64,000 nucleotides of DNA from JACCVL01 sp963704295 (GTDB taxonomy: Bacteria; Actinomycetota; Actinomycetes; Propionibacteriales; Nocardioidaceae), in contig OY969884.1 in NCBI GenBank assembly GCA_963704295.1, positions 2,542,001-2,606,000 of the forward strand. Direction: 5' to 3'. The notes beneath the pieces are model-generated. The model was not told where the DNA came from and searched no databases. It saw nothing but the letters and a program-made list of their open reading frames with translations. Positions 1 through 7,592 of the stretch are shown one piece after another. The translations under genes were made by a program, and so were the position numbers. Position 1 is the first letter of the stretch; each line of letters opens with the position of its first letter.

Positions 1-102
1 CTGGTTGCGGCGGTGGATCCGGACGTCTGGGACGAGGGGGACCGGGCCGTCCTCGGCGAGCCGGGCGGTCGGCCGCAGCCGCCGCCGACGGCGATTTCGT
101 AG
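1..102 (+). CDS. trmD: C-terminal tail of tRNA (guanine-N1)-methyltransferase TrmD (partial)
   Basis: The frame open from the first base to a TAG at 100-102 reads LVAAVDPDVWDEGDRAVLGE and then a Pro-rich tail. This resembles the D-L-L...D-R-x-L end of TrmD, which methylates G37 of tRNA, and trmD normally lies just upstream of rplS. Only about 33 residues are inside the window, so the call rests mainly on position and a short motif. Confidence 0.5.
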   Translation: MVAAVDPDVWDEGDRAVLGEPGGRPQPPPTAIS

Positions 103-113
103 CCGCCGCGGCG

Positions 114-190
114 CTGTGGCAGACTGTCCGGTCGGCACCGCGTACGTCCGCGCATCTCGCCGAGGAGAGAGCCAGGCCCGTCTGCCACAG
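114..190 (+). promoter_or_regulatory. Inverted repeat in the rplS leader
   Basis: CTGTGGCAGAC at 114-124 is a perfect 11-bp reverse complement of GTCTGCCACAG at 180-190. The pair encloses 55 nt, and rplS starts 110 nt further on. A long closing stem in front of a ribosomal protein gene suggests a structured mRNA leader, possibly autoregulatory. Protein binding is an inference, and an ordinary structured 5' UTR is the alternative. Confidence 0.4.
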
Positions 191-300
191 GGGACGGTCA
201 CCACGGCTCGACCGGAGTGCACCGACGCGTGGCCGCCGCACCGACACCCGACCTCCCATCCGTGGGTGACCTGTGGCACTGACGAGGAAGCGACTCCCTG

Positions 301-660
301 ATGACCAACGCCATCGACGTCGTCGACGCCGCCTCCGTGCGCTCCGACATCCCCGCCTTCCGGGCCGGTGACACGCTCAAGGTCCACGTCCGCGTGGTCG
401 AAGGGAACCGCTCCCGGATCCAGCTCTTCCAGGGCGTGTGCATCCGGTTGCAGGGCTCCGGGGTCCGGCGCTCCTTCACTGTGCGCAAGGTGAGCTTCGG
501 TGTGGGCGTGGAGCGCACCTTCCCGCTGCACACCCCGATCATCGAGAAGATCGAGGTCGCCACCCGCGGAGACGTCCGCCGGGCGAAGCTGTACTACCTG
601 CGCAACCTGCGCGGCAAGGCCGCCAAGATCAAGGAGCGCCGCGAGCCGACGGGCGCATGA
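301..660 (+). CDS. rplS: Large ribosomal subunit protein bL19
   Basis: This 119-residue protein has the complete bL19 fold: an N-terminal region with FRAGDTLKVHVRVVEG, a central QGVCIRL strand, the family-typical FTVRKVSFGVGVERTFPLH and a basic tail with AKLYYLRNLRGKAAKIKE. bL19 sits at the 30S-50S interface. A GAGGAA ribosome-binding site at 284-289 supports the ATG at 301. The gene follows the trmD tail and precedes lepB, the usual actinobacterial order. The roughly 200-nt leader contains a strong inverted repeat at 114-190. Confidence 0.98.
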   Translation: MTNAIDVVDAASVRSDIPAFRAGDTLKVHVRVVEGNRSRIQLFQGVCIRLQGSGVRRSFTVRKVSFGVGVERTFPLHTPIIEKIEVATRGDVRRAKLYYLRNLRGKAAKIKERREPTGA

Positions 661-700
661 GCGGCCCGGACCGGCCTGGACCAGCACCTAGGCTGCAACG

Positions 701-1555
701 GTGACGTCTCGTGACACCCGCCCGGACGACCGCGGGCCGGACGGCAGCCCCGCGCCCCGGTCCCCGTTGAGCCCGGCCGCCGAGGCGTCGGCCGCGCCCA
801 CCGGCACCGTCCGCACGCCACGCGACGAGCACGACGGCCGCGACCAGCACGACCAGCACGACGGGCACGCCCACGACACCGGCCGCAAGTCGCGGAAGAA
901 AGCGCTGCCGCTGTGGCAGGAGGTCATCGTCCTGCTCGGGCTGGCCCTGGTGCTGGCCGTGGTGGTGAAGGCGCTCTTCGTGCAGGCGTTCTTCGTCCCG
1001 TCCGGGTCGATGGAGCCGCAGTTCGTGCAGGGCGACCGCATCCTGGTCGAGAAGGTGTCGTACTGGGACGGCGACATCAAGCGCGGGGACGTGATCGTCT
1101 TCGACGACCCCGGTGGCTGGCTGAACGCCACCGACAGCCGGGAGGCCTCGGGGATCGTCCAGCAGGGGCTGGAGGCGGTCGGTCTCTACCCGACCGGCGG
1201 GCACCTGGTGAAGCGGGTCATCGGCCTCGGCGGGGATCGGGTGGCCTGTTGTGACAAGGACGGCCGGGTCACCGTGAACGGGGTCGCCCTGCAAGAGCGG
1301 GCCTATCTCAAGTCCGGCGTCGCACCGTCGGAGCAGACCTTCGACGTCAAGGTGCCGGACGGGGCGCTGTGGGTGATGGGGGACAACCGGCTGCAGTCGG
1401 GAGACTCGCGGGTGCACATCGGCGGGCCAGGCGGCGGTTTCGTCCCGGCCGATGACGTGGTCGGCAAGGTATGGGCGATCGTCTGGCCGCTGGACCGCAC
1501 CGAGATCCTCGACCGGCCGGAGATCTTCAACGACCAGGCGCTCGACGCGTCGTAG
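701..1555 (+). CDS. lepB: Signal peptidase I
   Basis: This 284-residue type I signal peptidase removes signal peptides from exported proteins at the outer face of the membrane. One membrane helix lies at about residues 72-98. It is followed by the SGSMEP box with catalytic Ser103, the LVKRVIGLGGD box with catalytic Lys171, and the MGDNRLQSGDSR box. The first 70 residues are a cytoplasmic disordered segment with an unusual His/Asp-rich run at about residues 41-60. The GTG start at 701 lies 40 nt after rplS. All catalytic boxes are intact. Confidence 0.97.
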   Translation: MTSRDTRPDDRGPDGSPAPRSPLSPAAEASAAPTGTVRTPRDEHDGRDQHDQHDGHAHDTGRKSRKKALPLWQEVIVLLGLALVLAVVVKALFVQAFFVPSGSMEPQFVQGDRILVEKVSYWDGDIKRGDVIVFDDPGGWLNATDSREASGIVQQGLEAVGLYPTGGHLVKRVIGLGGDRVACCDKDGRVTVNGVALQERAYLKSGVAPSEQTFDVKVPDGALWVMGDNRLQSGDSRVHIGGPGGGFVPADDVVGKVWAIVWPLDRTEILDRPEIFNDQALDAS

Positions 1556-1577
1556 TCTGCGACGTGGTGAGAACAGC

Positions 1578-2285
1578 GTGAGCAGCCTTCCACGCGGCGC
1601 CACCGTACGGCGTGACGCGGGTCTGCACGGGTACGAGCGGGCCCTGCGCCGTGTCGGGCTGGCGCCCATCGCCGGGGTGGACGAGGCGGGCCGAGGCGCC
1701 TGTGCCGGGCCGCTGGTGGCTGCCGCCGTCATGTTGCCCGAGGGGAGGCGTGGCGTGGTCCCCGGGCTCGCCGACTCCAAGCTGCTGACGCCCGCCCGGC
1801 GGGAGCGCTGCTACCGCGAGGTCGTCGCCCGGGCCGAGGCCTGGTCGGTGGTGGCGGTGCCGTCCGGCGTCTGTGACGAGCTCGGGATGCACGTCGCGAA
1901 CGTGCAGGCCCTCCGGCGGGCGCTGGCCCGGCTGTCGATCCGCCCGGCCTACGTGTTGACCGACGGTTTCGGCGTCGACGGGCTCGGCGTCCCCGGCCTG
2001 GCGGTATGGAAGGGCGACCGGGTGATCGCCTGCATCGCCGCCGCCTCGGTGATCGCCAAGGTCACCCGGGACCGGATGATGACCGAGTTGCACGACCGGC
2101 ACCCCTCGTACGGCTTCGACGTGCACAAGGGGTACATCACTCGTGAGCACGAGCAGGCGCTGGACCGGCACGGGCCGTGCGCCGAGCACCGGCGTCGGTT
2201 CGTCAACGTCCGTGGCGCCGAGCAGCGGGCGGCGTGGGTGGGCACCGGCGTCGTCAGCCCGGAACTGGTGGGAGAGAACCGATGA
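1578..2285 (+). CDS. rnhB: Ribonuclease HII
   Basis: This 235-residue enzyme removes RNA from RNA-DNA hybrids and misincorporated ribonucleotides. The metal-binding GVDEAGRG motif gives Asp35 and Glu36, followed by LADSKLL, VLTDG and the AASVIAKVTRD segment that carries the remaining acidic residues. The GTG at 1578 is chosen because it starts about 32 residues before the first catalytic motif, as in relatives; the open frame upstream runs back into lepB. The stop overlaps the next ATG by 4 nt (ATGA), implying coupled translation. Confidence 0.96.
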   Translation: MSSLPRGATVRRDAGLHGYERALRRVGLAPIAGVDEAGRGACAGPLVAAAVMLPEGRRGVVPGLADSKLLTPARRERCYREVVARAEAWSVVAVPSGVCDELGMHVANVQALRRALARLSIRPAYVLTDGFGVDGLGVPGLAVWKGDRVIACIAAASVIAKVTRDRMMTELHDRHPSYGFDVHKGYITREHEQALDRHGPCAEHRRRFVNVRGAEQRAAWVGTGVVSPELVGENR

Positions 2286-2590
2286 GCACCGAGGACCTGG
2301 AGCAGTACGAGGCCGAGATGGAGCTCGCGCTGTACCGGGAGTACCGCGACGTGGTGAGCATCTTCAGCTATGTGGTGGAGACCGACCGGCGCTTCTACCT
2401 GTGCAACTCGGTGGATGTGAAAGTCCGCGCCGAGGCCGGCGACTCGTACTTCGAGGTGACGATGGCCGATGCCTGGGTCTGGGACATCTATCGCCCGGCG
2501 CGGTTCGCCAAGAAGGTGAAGGTGCTGACGTTCAAGGACGTCAACGTCGAGGAGCTGTCCAAGAACGACCTCAAGGTCCCGCCGCACTGA
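2282..2590 (+). CDS. DUF2469 family protein
   Basis: This 102-residue acidic protein begins MSTEDLEQYEAEMELALYRE and contains VVETDRRFYLCNSVDVKV and ADAWVWDIYRPARF, all typical of DUF2469. The family is conserved in Actinobacteria and nearly always lies between rnhB and yraN. Its function is unknown. It has no signal peptide or membrane segment, so it is probably cytoplasmic. It overlaps rnhB by 4 nt and is probably in the same transcript. Confidence 0.93.
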   Translation: MSTEDLEQYEAEMELALYREYRDVVSIFSYVVETDRRFYLCNSVDVKVRAEAGDSYFEVTMADAWVWDIYRPARFAKKVKVLTFKDVNVEELSKNDLKVPPH

Positions 2591-2666
2591 CCGGCTGTCC
2601 CCAGGCCGGCCCCGGCAGCCGCCACCTCCCGTCGAAGAGGACCAGGGTGTCGGTGGAGGTGGTGAC

Positions 2667-3062
2667 GTGGACACGAGTGGCGGCGGTGGACGGCGCGGGA
2701 CGGGTGGACCGGTCCGAGCCGCCGTGGGCGGTTTCGGAGAGGAGACCGCCGCGCGACATCTGGTGGCGCAGGGGATGGCCATCCTCGACCGCAACTGGCG
2801 GTGCGACCTCGGGGAGATCGACCTGGTCGCTCGTGACCGTGACGTGCTCGTGGTGTGCGAGGTCAAGACCCGGCGCGGGGATCTGTTCGGCAGCCCGGCC
2901 GAGGCGGTCACCCCGCGCAAGGCGGCGCGGCTGCGCCGCCTGGCCGCGCGGTGGCTGAGCGAGCACCCGCTCACTCCTGCTGACGTGCGCATCGACGTCG
3001 TGGGGGTGCTGCTGCCCCGCTCCGGCCCGCCGCTGGTGGAGCACCTCGTGGGGGTGTGCTGA
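2667..3062 (+). CDS. yraN: YraN/UPF0102 family putative nuclease-fold protein
   Basis: This 131-residue protein shows the UPF0102 pattern: GEETAARHLVAQGMAILDRN, then GEIDLVARD and VVCEVKTR. The E-x(2)-D...E-V-K arrangement matches the core of Holliday-junction-resolvase-like PD-(D/E)XK folds. No activity is established for most members. It begins at a GTG, lies 76 nt after DUF2469, and its TGA overlaps the ATG of comM. The position beside comM and dprA fits a DNA-processing neighbourhood. Confidence 0.93.
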   Translation: MDTSGGGGRRGTGGPVRAAVGGFGEETAARHLVAQGMAILDRNWRCDLGEIDLVARDRDVLVVCEVKTRRGDLFGSPAEAVTPRKAARLRRLAARWLSEHPLTPADVRIDVVGVLLPRSGPPLVEHLVGVC

Positions 3063-4633
3063 TGGCGCTCGCGCGCACCCGCTCGGTCAGCATCGACGGC
3101 GTCCGCGGGCACGTGGTGGAGGTCGAGGCCGACATCAGCCGCGGCCTTCCCGGCACCACCCTGGTCGGATCGGTTGACGCGTCGCTGAGCGAGGCCCGCG
3201 ACCGGTGCCGGGCCGCGGTGCTGAACACCGGGCGCAGTTGGCCGAACCGGAGGCTGACGATCGCGCTGTCCCCGGCCTCGCTGCCGAAGACCGGAGCACA
3301 CTACGACCTCGCGATCGCCGTCGCGGTGCTGCTCGCCGCCGAGGAGCTCCCCCGACCGGCCGTCGGCGACAGCCTGCGCGACGCGGTGCTGCTGGGGGAG
3401 CTCGCCCTGGACGGGCGGCTGCGGGCCGTCCCCGGGGTGCTCCCTGCGACGCTCGGCGCGGTGCAGGCCGGGCTCTCGCGGGTGCTGGTGCCGGAGGCGA
3501 ATGCCGCCGAGGCGGCCCAGATCCAGGGCGTGCGGGTGGTGGCCGCCCGGTCTCTGCGGCACGTGCTCGCGCTGCTGACCGGGACCGAGCCTCCAGACGA
3601 CCCCCCCGTCGAACCGTTACGCGAGCCCGGCGGGCGCGGTTGGCGCAGCGACCGGCGGGTCGCCGGTCTCGACCTGCGAGACGTCGCAGGCCAGGACGAC
3701 GCCCGGTTCGCCGTCGAGGTCGCCGCCGCAGGCGGGCACCACCTGCTCCTGTCCGGGCCGGCCGGCGCGGGCAAGACCATGCTCGCCGAACGGCTCCCCG
3801 GCGTGCTGCCCGATCTCGAGCCGGACGCCCGCATCGAGGTCAGCGCGGTGCACTCGGTGGCCGGCATGCTGGTGCCGGAGGACCCGCTGGTGCGGCGGCC
3901 GCCGTTCATCGACCCCCATCACAGCGCGAGCGCAGTCAGCATCATCGGCGGCGGAAGCAGGGTGATCCGTCCGGGTGCGGTCAGCCTCGCGCACCACGGC
4001 GTGCTGTTCCTGGACGAGGCTCCAGAGTTCTCCGTCGACGTCCTCGAGGCGCTGCGCCAACCACTGGAGACCGGCCAGGTGACGATCAGTCGGGCCAGCC
4101 GCACGGCCTGGTTCCCCGCCTGTTTCCAGCTCGTGCTGGCGATGAACCCCTGTCCCTGCGGCCTCCCGGGCTCGGACTGCACCTGTGCCCCGGCGGCCCG
4201 GCGTCGGTACCGGCAGCGGCTGTCCGGACCGGTCCGGGACCGCGTGGACATCTCCCGGGTGGTGCACCCCGTCGGGCGGCACCAGGTCCTCGACGGGCTG
4301 GCCCGACCGGAGCCCACCGCCATCGTCGCCGCTCGCGTCGCCGAGGCGAGGGACCGGCAGCGTCGTCGGATGGCCGGCACTCCGTGGAGACGCAACGCCG
4401 ACGTGCCCGGCAGCGAGCTGCGTCGCCGCTGGCCACTGTGCGCCGACGCCACCGCTCGGTTCCCATCGGGGGCCGGGCCAGATCGGCTGACCGCGCGCGG
4501 GATGGACCGCATCGTGCGGATCGCGTGGACACTCACCGACCTGCGCGGCGGCCAGCGACCGGGCGCGGACGAGGTCGCGTTCGCGCTGGCGCTTCGCAGC
4601 GGAGCCGGGTTGCCGGCGGGCTCCCGCTCGTGA
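3062..4633 (+). CDS. comM: ComM/YifB Mg-chelatase-like AAA+ ATPase
   Basis: This 523-residue protein has an N-terminal Lon-like substrate domain and then an AAA+ module with Walker A LLLSGPAGAGKTMLAERL (about residues 229-246) and Walker B GVLFLDEAPEF. A Cys-rich MNPCPCGLPGSDCTC segment and the C-terminal Mg_chelatase_C region follow. ComM is a helicase that promotes branch migration of integrating single-stranded DNA during natural transformation. The ATG at 3062 overlaps yraN by one base, and the 3' end overlaps dprA by 4 nt. Confidence 0.95.
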   Translation: MALARTRSVSIDGVRGHVVEVEADISRGLPGTTLVGSVDASLSEARDRCRAAVLNTGRSWPNRRLTIALSPASLPKTGAHYDLAIAVAVLLAAEELPRPAVGDSLRDAVLLGELALDGRLRAVPGVLPATLGAVQAGLSRVLVPEANAAEAAQIQGVRVVAARSLRHVLALLTGTEPPDDPPVEPLREPGGRGWRSDRRVAGLDLRDVAGQDDARFAVEVAAAGGHHLLLSGPAGAGKTMLAERLPGVLPDLEPDARIEVSAVHSVAGMLVPEDPLVRRPPFIDPHHSASAVSIIGGGSRVIRPGAVSLAHHGVLFLDEAPEFSVDVLEALRQPLETGQVTISRASRTAWFPACFQLVLAMNPCPCGLPGSDCTCAPAARRRYRQRLSGPVRDRVDISRVVHPVGRHQVLDGLARPEPTAIVAARVAEARDRQRRRMAGTPWRRNADVPGSELRRRWPLCADATARFPSGAGPDRLTARGMDRIVRIAWTLTDLRGGQRPGADEVAFALALRSGAGLPAGSRS

Positions 4634-5844
4634 CGGCGTGGCCCGACGAGCGCTCTGCCCGCGCCTGGCTCAGCGCCCGCGTCGAACCCGGTCTGCCGGC
4701 GGTCGCCGCGCTGGTCACGCAGGTCGGGGCGAGCGAGGCGGTGCGGGCGCTGGCGACCGGGCGGACCGTGCCGGGTGTCCGCCCGCTGTGTGACCCGGAC
4801 CCCGGGTCGACGGCGACGAAGGTGCTGGCCGGCGCGGCTCGCCGCGGGCTGCGCTGGGTGTGCCCCGGCGACGAGGAGTGGCCGGTGGGTCTCGACGCGC
4901 TCCCGCGCGCCGGGACGTTGCACGCCCGAGGTGGCCTGCCGTACGGCCTCTGGGTCCGCGGCGTCCACGACCTCCGCGCCCTGTGCGGCCAAGCGGTGGC
5001 AGTGGTCGGGTGCCGCGCGTCGACCGCCTACGGCGACGACGTCACCGGTGACATCGCCGCCGGGCTGGCGGAGGCCGGGATCGGCGTGGTGAGCGGAGCG
5101 GCATACGGGATCGACGCCGCCGCCCACCGCGGGGCACTGGCGGTCGGGGGCCGCACCGTCGCCGTGCTCGCCTGCGGGGCAGACGTCGTCTACCCGCGTG
5201 GACACGAGGAGCTGCTCCATCGCACCGCCGCCCAGGGGGTGGTGGTGAGCGAGGCCGCGCCCGGTGCGCACCCGACCCGGATCCGCTTCCTGGCTCGGAA
5301 CCGACTGATCGCGGCCCTGTGTCAGGGCGTGCTTGTGGTCGAGGCGGCTTGGCGGAGCGGCGCGCTGACCACGCTGAAATGGGCCGAGCGGCTGGGGCGG
5401 GTCTGCCTCGGCGTGCCCGGCCCGGTGACCAGCACGACGTCCGCCGGAGTGCATCTGGCGCTGCGTGAGCACCGGGCCGAGCTCGTGACCTCGGCGGCCG
5501 AGGTGCGCGAGGCGGTGGCGCCGATCGGCAGCCGGGTTCCCGGTGTCGCTGCCTACGGCCGCGGGGAGACCCGCATGCCCGACCTGCTGCCTGCCTTGCA
5601 CGTCGAGGTGCTGGAGGCGTTGCCGGTGGGGTCGACCGGACCGATCGATCGCACCGGGTCGGATGGCCCGGTGAGCGCCGGACGACTGGCCGCGGACCTT
5701 CGGCTCACGGCCGCTGTGGTCGAGGAGGCCTTGGCGGCGCTGCAGCGCGCCGGGCTGGCAGAGCCCGCCGCCGACGGCGGCTGGCGGCGCCGGCTGCGGC
5801 GCGCCGCCTTGCCCGAGGGGGGAGGCCGCCGCACGCTGCCCTGA
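4630..5844 (+). CDS. dprA: DNA-processing protein DprA
   Basis: This 404-residue protein has a central Rossmann-like DprA domain with VAVVGCRASTAYG, VVSGAAYGIDAAAHRGAL, GADVVYPRGHEEL and the FLARNRLIAAL motif. A C-terminal winged helix from about residue 315 completes it. DprA loads RecA onto incoming single-stranded DNA. Translation starts at GTG 4630, overlapping comM, and the TGA overlaps the ATG of xerC. The comM-dprA pair suggests retained DNA-uptake recombination capacity, although no uptake pilus genes lie here. Confidence 0.95.
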   Translation: MTAWPDERSARAWLSARVEPGLPAVAALVTQVGASEAVRALATGRTVPGVRPLCDPDPGSTATKVLAGAARRGLRWVCPGDEEWPVGLDALPRAGTLHARGGLPYGLWVRGVHDLRALCGQAVAVVGCRASTAYGDDVTGDIAAGLAEAGIGVVSGAAYGIDAAAHRGALAVGGRTVAVLACGADVVYPRGHEELLHRTAAQGVVVSEAAPGAHPTRIRFLARNRLIAALCQGVLVVEAAWRSGALTTLKWAERLGRVCLGVPGPVTSTTSAGVHLALREHRAELVTSAAEVREAVAPIGSRVPGVAAYGRGETRMPDLLPALHVEVLEALPVGSTGPIDRTGSDGPVSAGRLAADLRLTAAVVEEALAALQRAGLAEPAADGGWRRRLRRAALPEGGGRRTLP

Positions 5845-6782
5845 TGGATGCAGCAGCCGGCGCGGACGGCGCGCCGGACGGCTGGGACGCGGTCCTGGAC
5901 GTGTACGCCGATCACCTGCGCCTGGAGCGCGGGCTGTCCCCGCACACCGTCCGCGGCTACCGCACCGACCTGGCCGACCTCGCCGAGCACGCCCGTCGGG
6001 CGCGAGTGCACCGCCCGGCGGATCTCTCGTTGCGGTTGCTCCGGAGCTGGTTGGCCGCCCAGCAGTCCCGCGGTCGGGCCCGGACAACCGTGGCCCGCCG
6101 GGCCACGTCGGTCCGGGTGTTCACGGCCTGGCTGCTGCGCACCGGTCGGGCCGCGACCGACGCCGGTGCGCTGCTGGTCACGCCGAGGCGGCACCGCCCG
6201 CTGCCGGCGGCGCTGCGGGGGGACCAGATGCGGGCCGTGCTCGACGCCGCGGTGGAGAGCGCGCGCGACCAAGGCCCCACCGGGCTCCGCGACGTCGCGA
6301 TGCTGGAGCTGCTGTACGCCACCGGGATCCGGGTGGCCGAGCTGACCAGTCTGGACGTGGACGACGTCGATCATGAGCGGCTGCTGGTCCGGGTCCTCGG
6401 CAAGGGCAGCAAGGAGCGCTCCGTCCCGTACGGACGGCCCGCCGCGGCCGCGCTGCACGGCTGGACGGCGCGCGGGCGGCCGGCGCTGGCGACGGGGCGC
6501 AGCGGACCGGCACTGTTCCTAGGCGCGCGAGGTGGCCGGATCGACCCGCGGACCGTGCGGCGGGTCGTGCACCAGCGGGTGGCCGCAGTCGAAGGCGCAC
6601 CGGATCTCGGGCCGCACGGCCTGCGGCACACCGCAGCCACCCACCTGCTCGAAGGCGGTGCCGACCTGCGCTCGGTGCAGGAACTGCTGGGTCATGCCTC
6701 GCTGGCGACCACCCAGGTGTACACCCACGTAAGCGCCGACCGGTTGCGGGCCGCCTACCGCCTCGCGCATCCACGCGCCTGA
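5844..6782 (+). CDS. xerC: Tyrosine recombinase XerC
   Basis: This 312-residue recombinase has an N-terminal SAM-like core-binding domain (about residues 8-95) and a catalytic domain with the full R-K-H-R-H-Y set: ATGIRVAEL with Arg163, GKGSKERSVPY, HGLRHTAATHLL, and LGHASLATTQVYTHV with the nucleophilic Tyr. It resolves chromosome dimers at dif. The ATG overlaps the dprA stop codon. The placement after dprA matches other actinobacteria and points to the housekeeping recombinase rather than an integrase of a mobile element. Confidence 0.95.
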   Translation: MDAAAGADGAPDGWDAVLDVYADHLRLERGLSPHTVRGYRTDLADLAEHARRARVHRPADLSLRLLRSWLAAQQSRGRARTTVARRATSVRVFTAWLLRTGRAATDAGALLVTPRRHRPLPAALRGDQMRAVLDAAVESARDQGPTGLRDVAMLELLYATGIRVAELTSLDVDDVDHERLLVRVLGKGSKERSVPYGRPAAAALHGWTARGRPALATGRSGPALFLGARGGRIDPRTVRRVVHQRVAAVEGAPDLGPHGLRHTAATHLLEGGADLRSVQELLGHASLATTQVYTHVSADRLRAAYRLAHPRA

Positions 6783-7292
6783 CCGGGGCGCCACCCCGAC
6801 CGGGAGCAGCCGGATCGGCCCGGAGCCCAACAGGGCCAGCGGGTCGACGTACCGCTCGCCGACCCGGGCGCCGAGGTGCAGGCACGCGATCGGCAGGCAG
6901 TGCCCGCCGCCCAGCGTCACCGTGCCCACCACCGCGCCCGGCCGGACCCGGTCACCGCGGCGGACCGTGGGCGCCACCGGCTCATAGGTCGTGCGCACGC
7001 GGCCGTGGTCCACCACCACGACACCCCGCCCGGCGACCGGACCGGCGAAGCTGACCCGGCCGGCAGCCACCGCGAACACCCACTGGCCCACCGACGCGAG
7101 CAGGTCGGCGCCGCGGTGCCCGGGGCCGTAAGGACCCAGCGGCGGCACGAACGGGTGCACAACGGTCGGGGTCGGTCGGAGCGGCCAGACCCAACCGGTC
7201 TGGCCGGCCGCCTCGGCGGCAGCCGCAGCGGGCATGAGGGCGAGGGAGGCGGTGGCGACCAGTGCGATCACCCCGCGACACAGACGGGACAT
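6519..7292 (-). CDS. Secreted M23 (LytM-like) peptidase-fold protein; C-terminus uncertain
   Basis: The ATG at 7292 opens a signal peptide (MSRLCRGVIALVATASLALM) followed by an M23 fold with PYGPGHRGADLLASVG, whose H-x3-D pair would bind zinc, and VVVVDHGRVRTTYEP. The usual H-x-H motif is CLHLGARVG here, so the first catalytic His is replaced by Cys; the protein may act as a scaffold or amidase activator. The open frame runs 264 nt antisense into xerC. Skipping one G of the run at 6794-6797 would instead end the protein at 6755, which is the more natural terminus. Confidence 0.75.
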   Translation of the reverse strand: MSRLCRGVIALVATASLALMPAAAAAEAAGQTGWVWPLRPTPTVVHPFVPPLGPYGPGHRGADLLASVGQWVFAVAAGRVSFAGPVAGRGVVVVDHGRVRTTYEPVAPTVRRGDRVRPGAVVGTVTLGGGHCLPIACLHLGARVGERYVDPLALLGSGPIRLLPVGVAPRSGAWMREAVGGPQPVGAYVGVHLGGRQRGMTQQFLHRAQVGTAFEQVGGCGVPQAVRPEIRCAFDCGHPLVHDPPHGPRVDPATSRA

Positions 7293-7367
7293 GCTCGCAG
7301 CCTGCGCGGCACGGCGAGGCGCTGCCGGACCCGGTCGATGGGGCTGTGGAGGCCGGGGCGTGCGCGA

Positions 7368-7398
7368 TTGGGCTGTGCACGGTGTCCTCCCGTAGGAT
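7368..7398 (+). promoter_or_regulatory. Candidate rpsB promoter
   Basis: TTGGGC at 7368-7373 and TAGGAT at 7393-7398 are separated by 19 nt. TAGGAT is a common -10 box for the main actinobacterial sigma factor. The pair lies about 195 nt before the rpsB ATG and points away from the divergent M23 gene. The spacer is 1-2 nt longer than ideal; taking TGGGCT as the -35 box gives 18 nt. Confidence 0.4.
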
Positions 7399-7440
7399 GC
7401 GACCCAGCGGCTCGCCTGGCGAGTCGACTTCGCACGCCCG

Positions 7441-7501
7441 CAACCCGTCCGCGACGGGGTTGCTCCCACCGGTCCCCGGCTCGCGCCGGAGGCAGGGAGC
7501 A
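7441..7501 (+). promoter_or_regulatory. Two adjacent hairpins in the rpsB leader
   Basis: CAACCC at 7441-7446 pairs with GGGTTG at 7457-7462, with an inner GTC/GAC extension. Directly after it, TGCTCCC at 7461-7467 pairs with GGGAGCA at 7495-7501 around an inner CCGGC/GCCGG hairpin. The outer edges share two bases, so both stems cannot form completely at once. This is a plausible structured leader for S2 autoregulation, which is inferred from position only. Confidence 0.35.
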
Positions 7502-7592
7502 CACCGCAGGCGTCAGGGCGCCGGCACCCGTCGGCGCGACAACCGGACCGACGGCTGCCCCCGGGCCGTCGTCAAGAAGAGGGAGCACGGCC

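Noticed and set aside
5..301. 98-codon plus-strand frame before rplS
   Set aside because: It is Arg/Ser-rich without conservation, overlaps the TrmD tail in another frame and covers the rplS leader structure.
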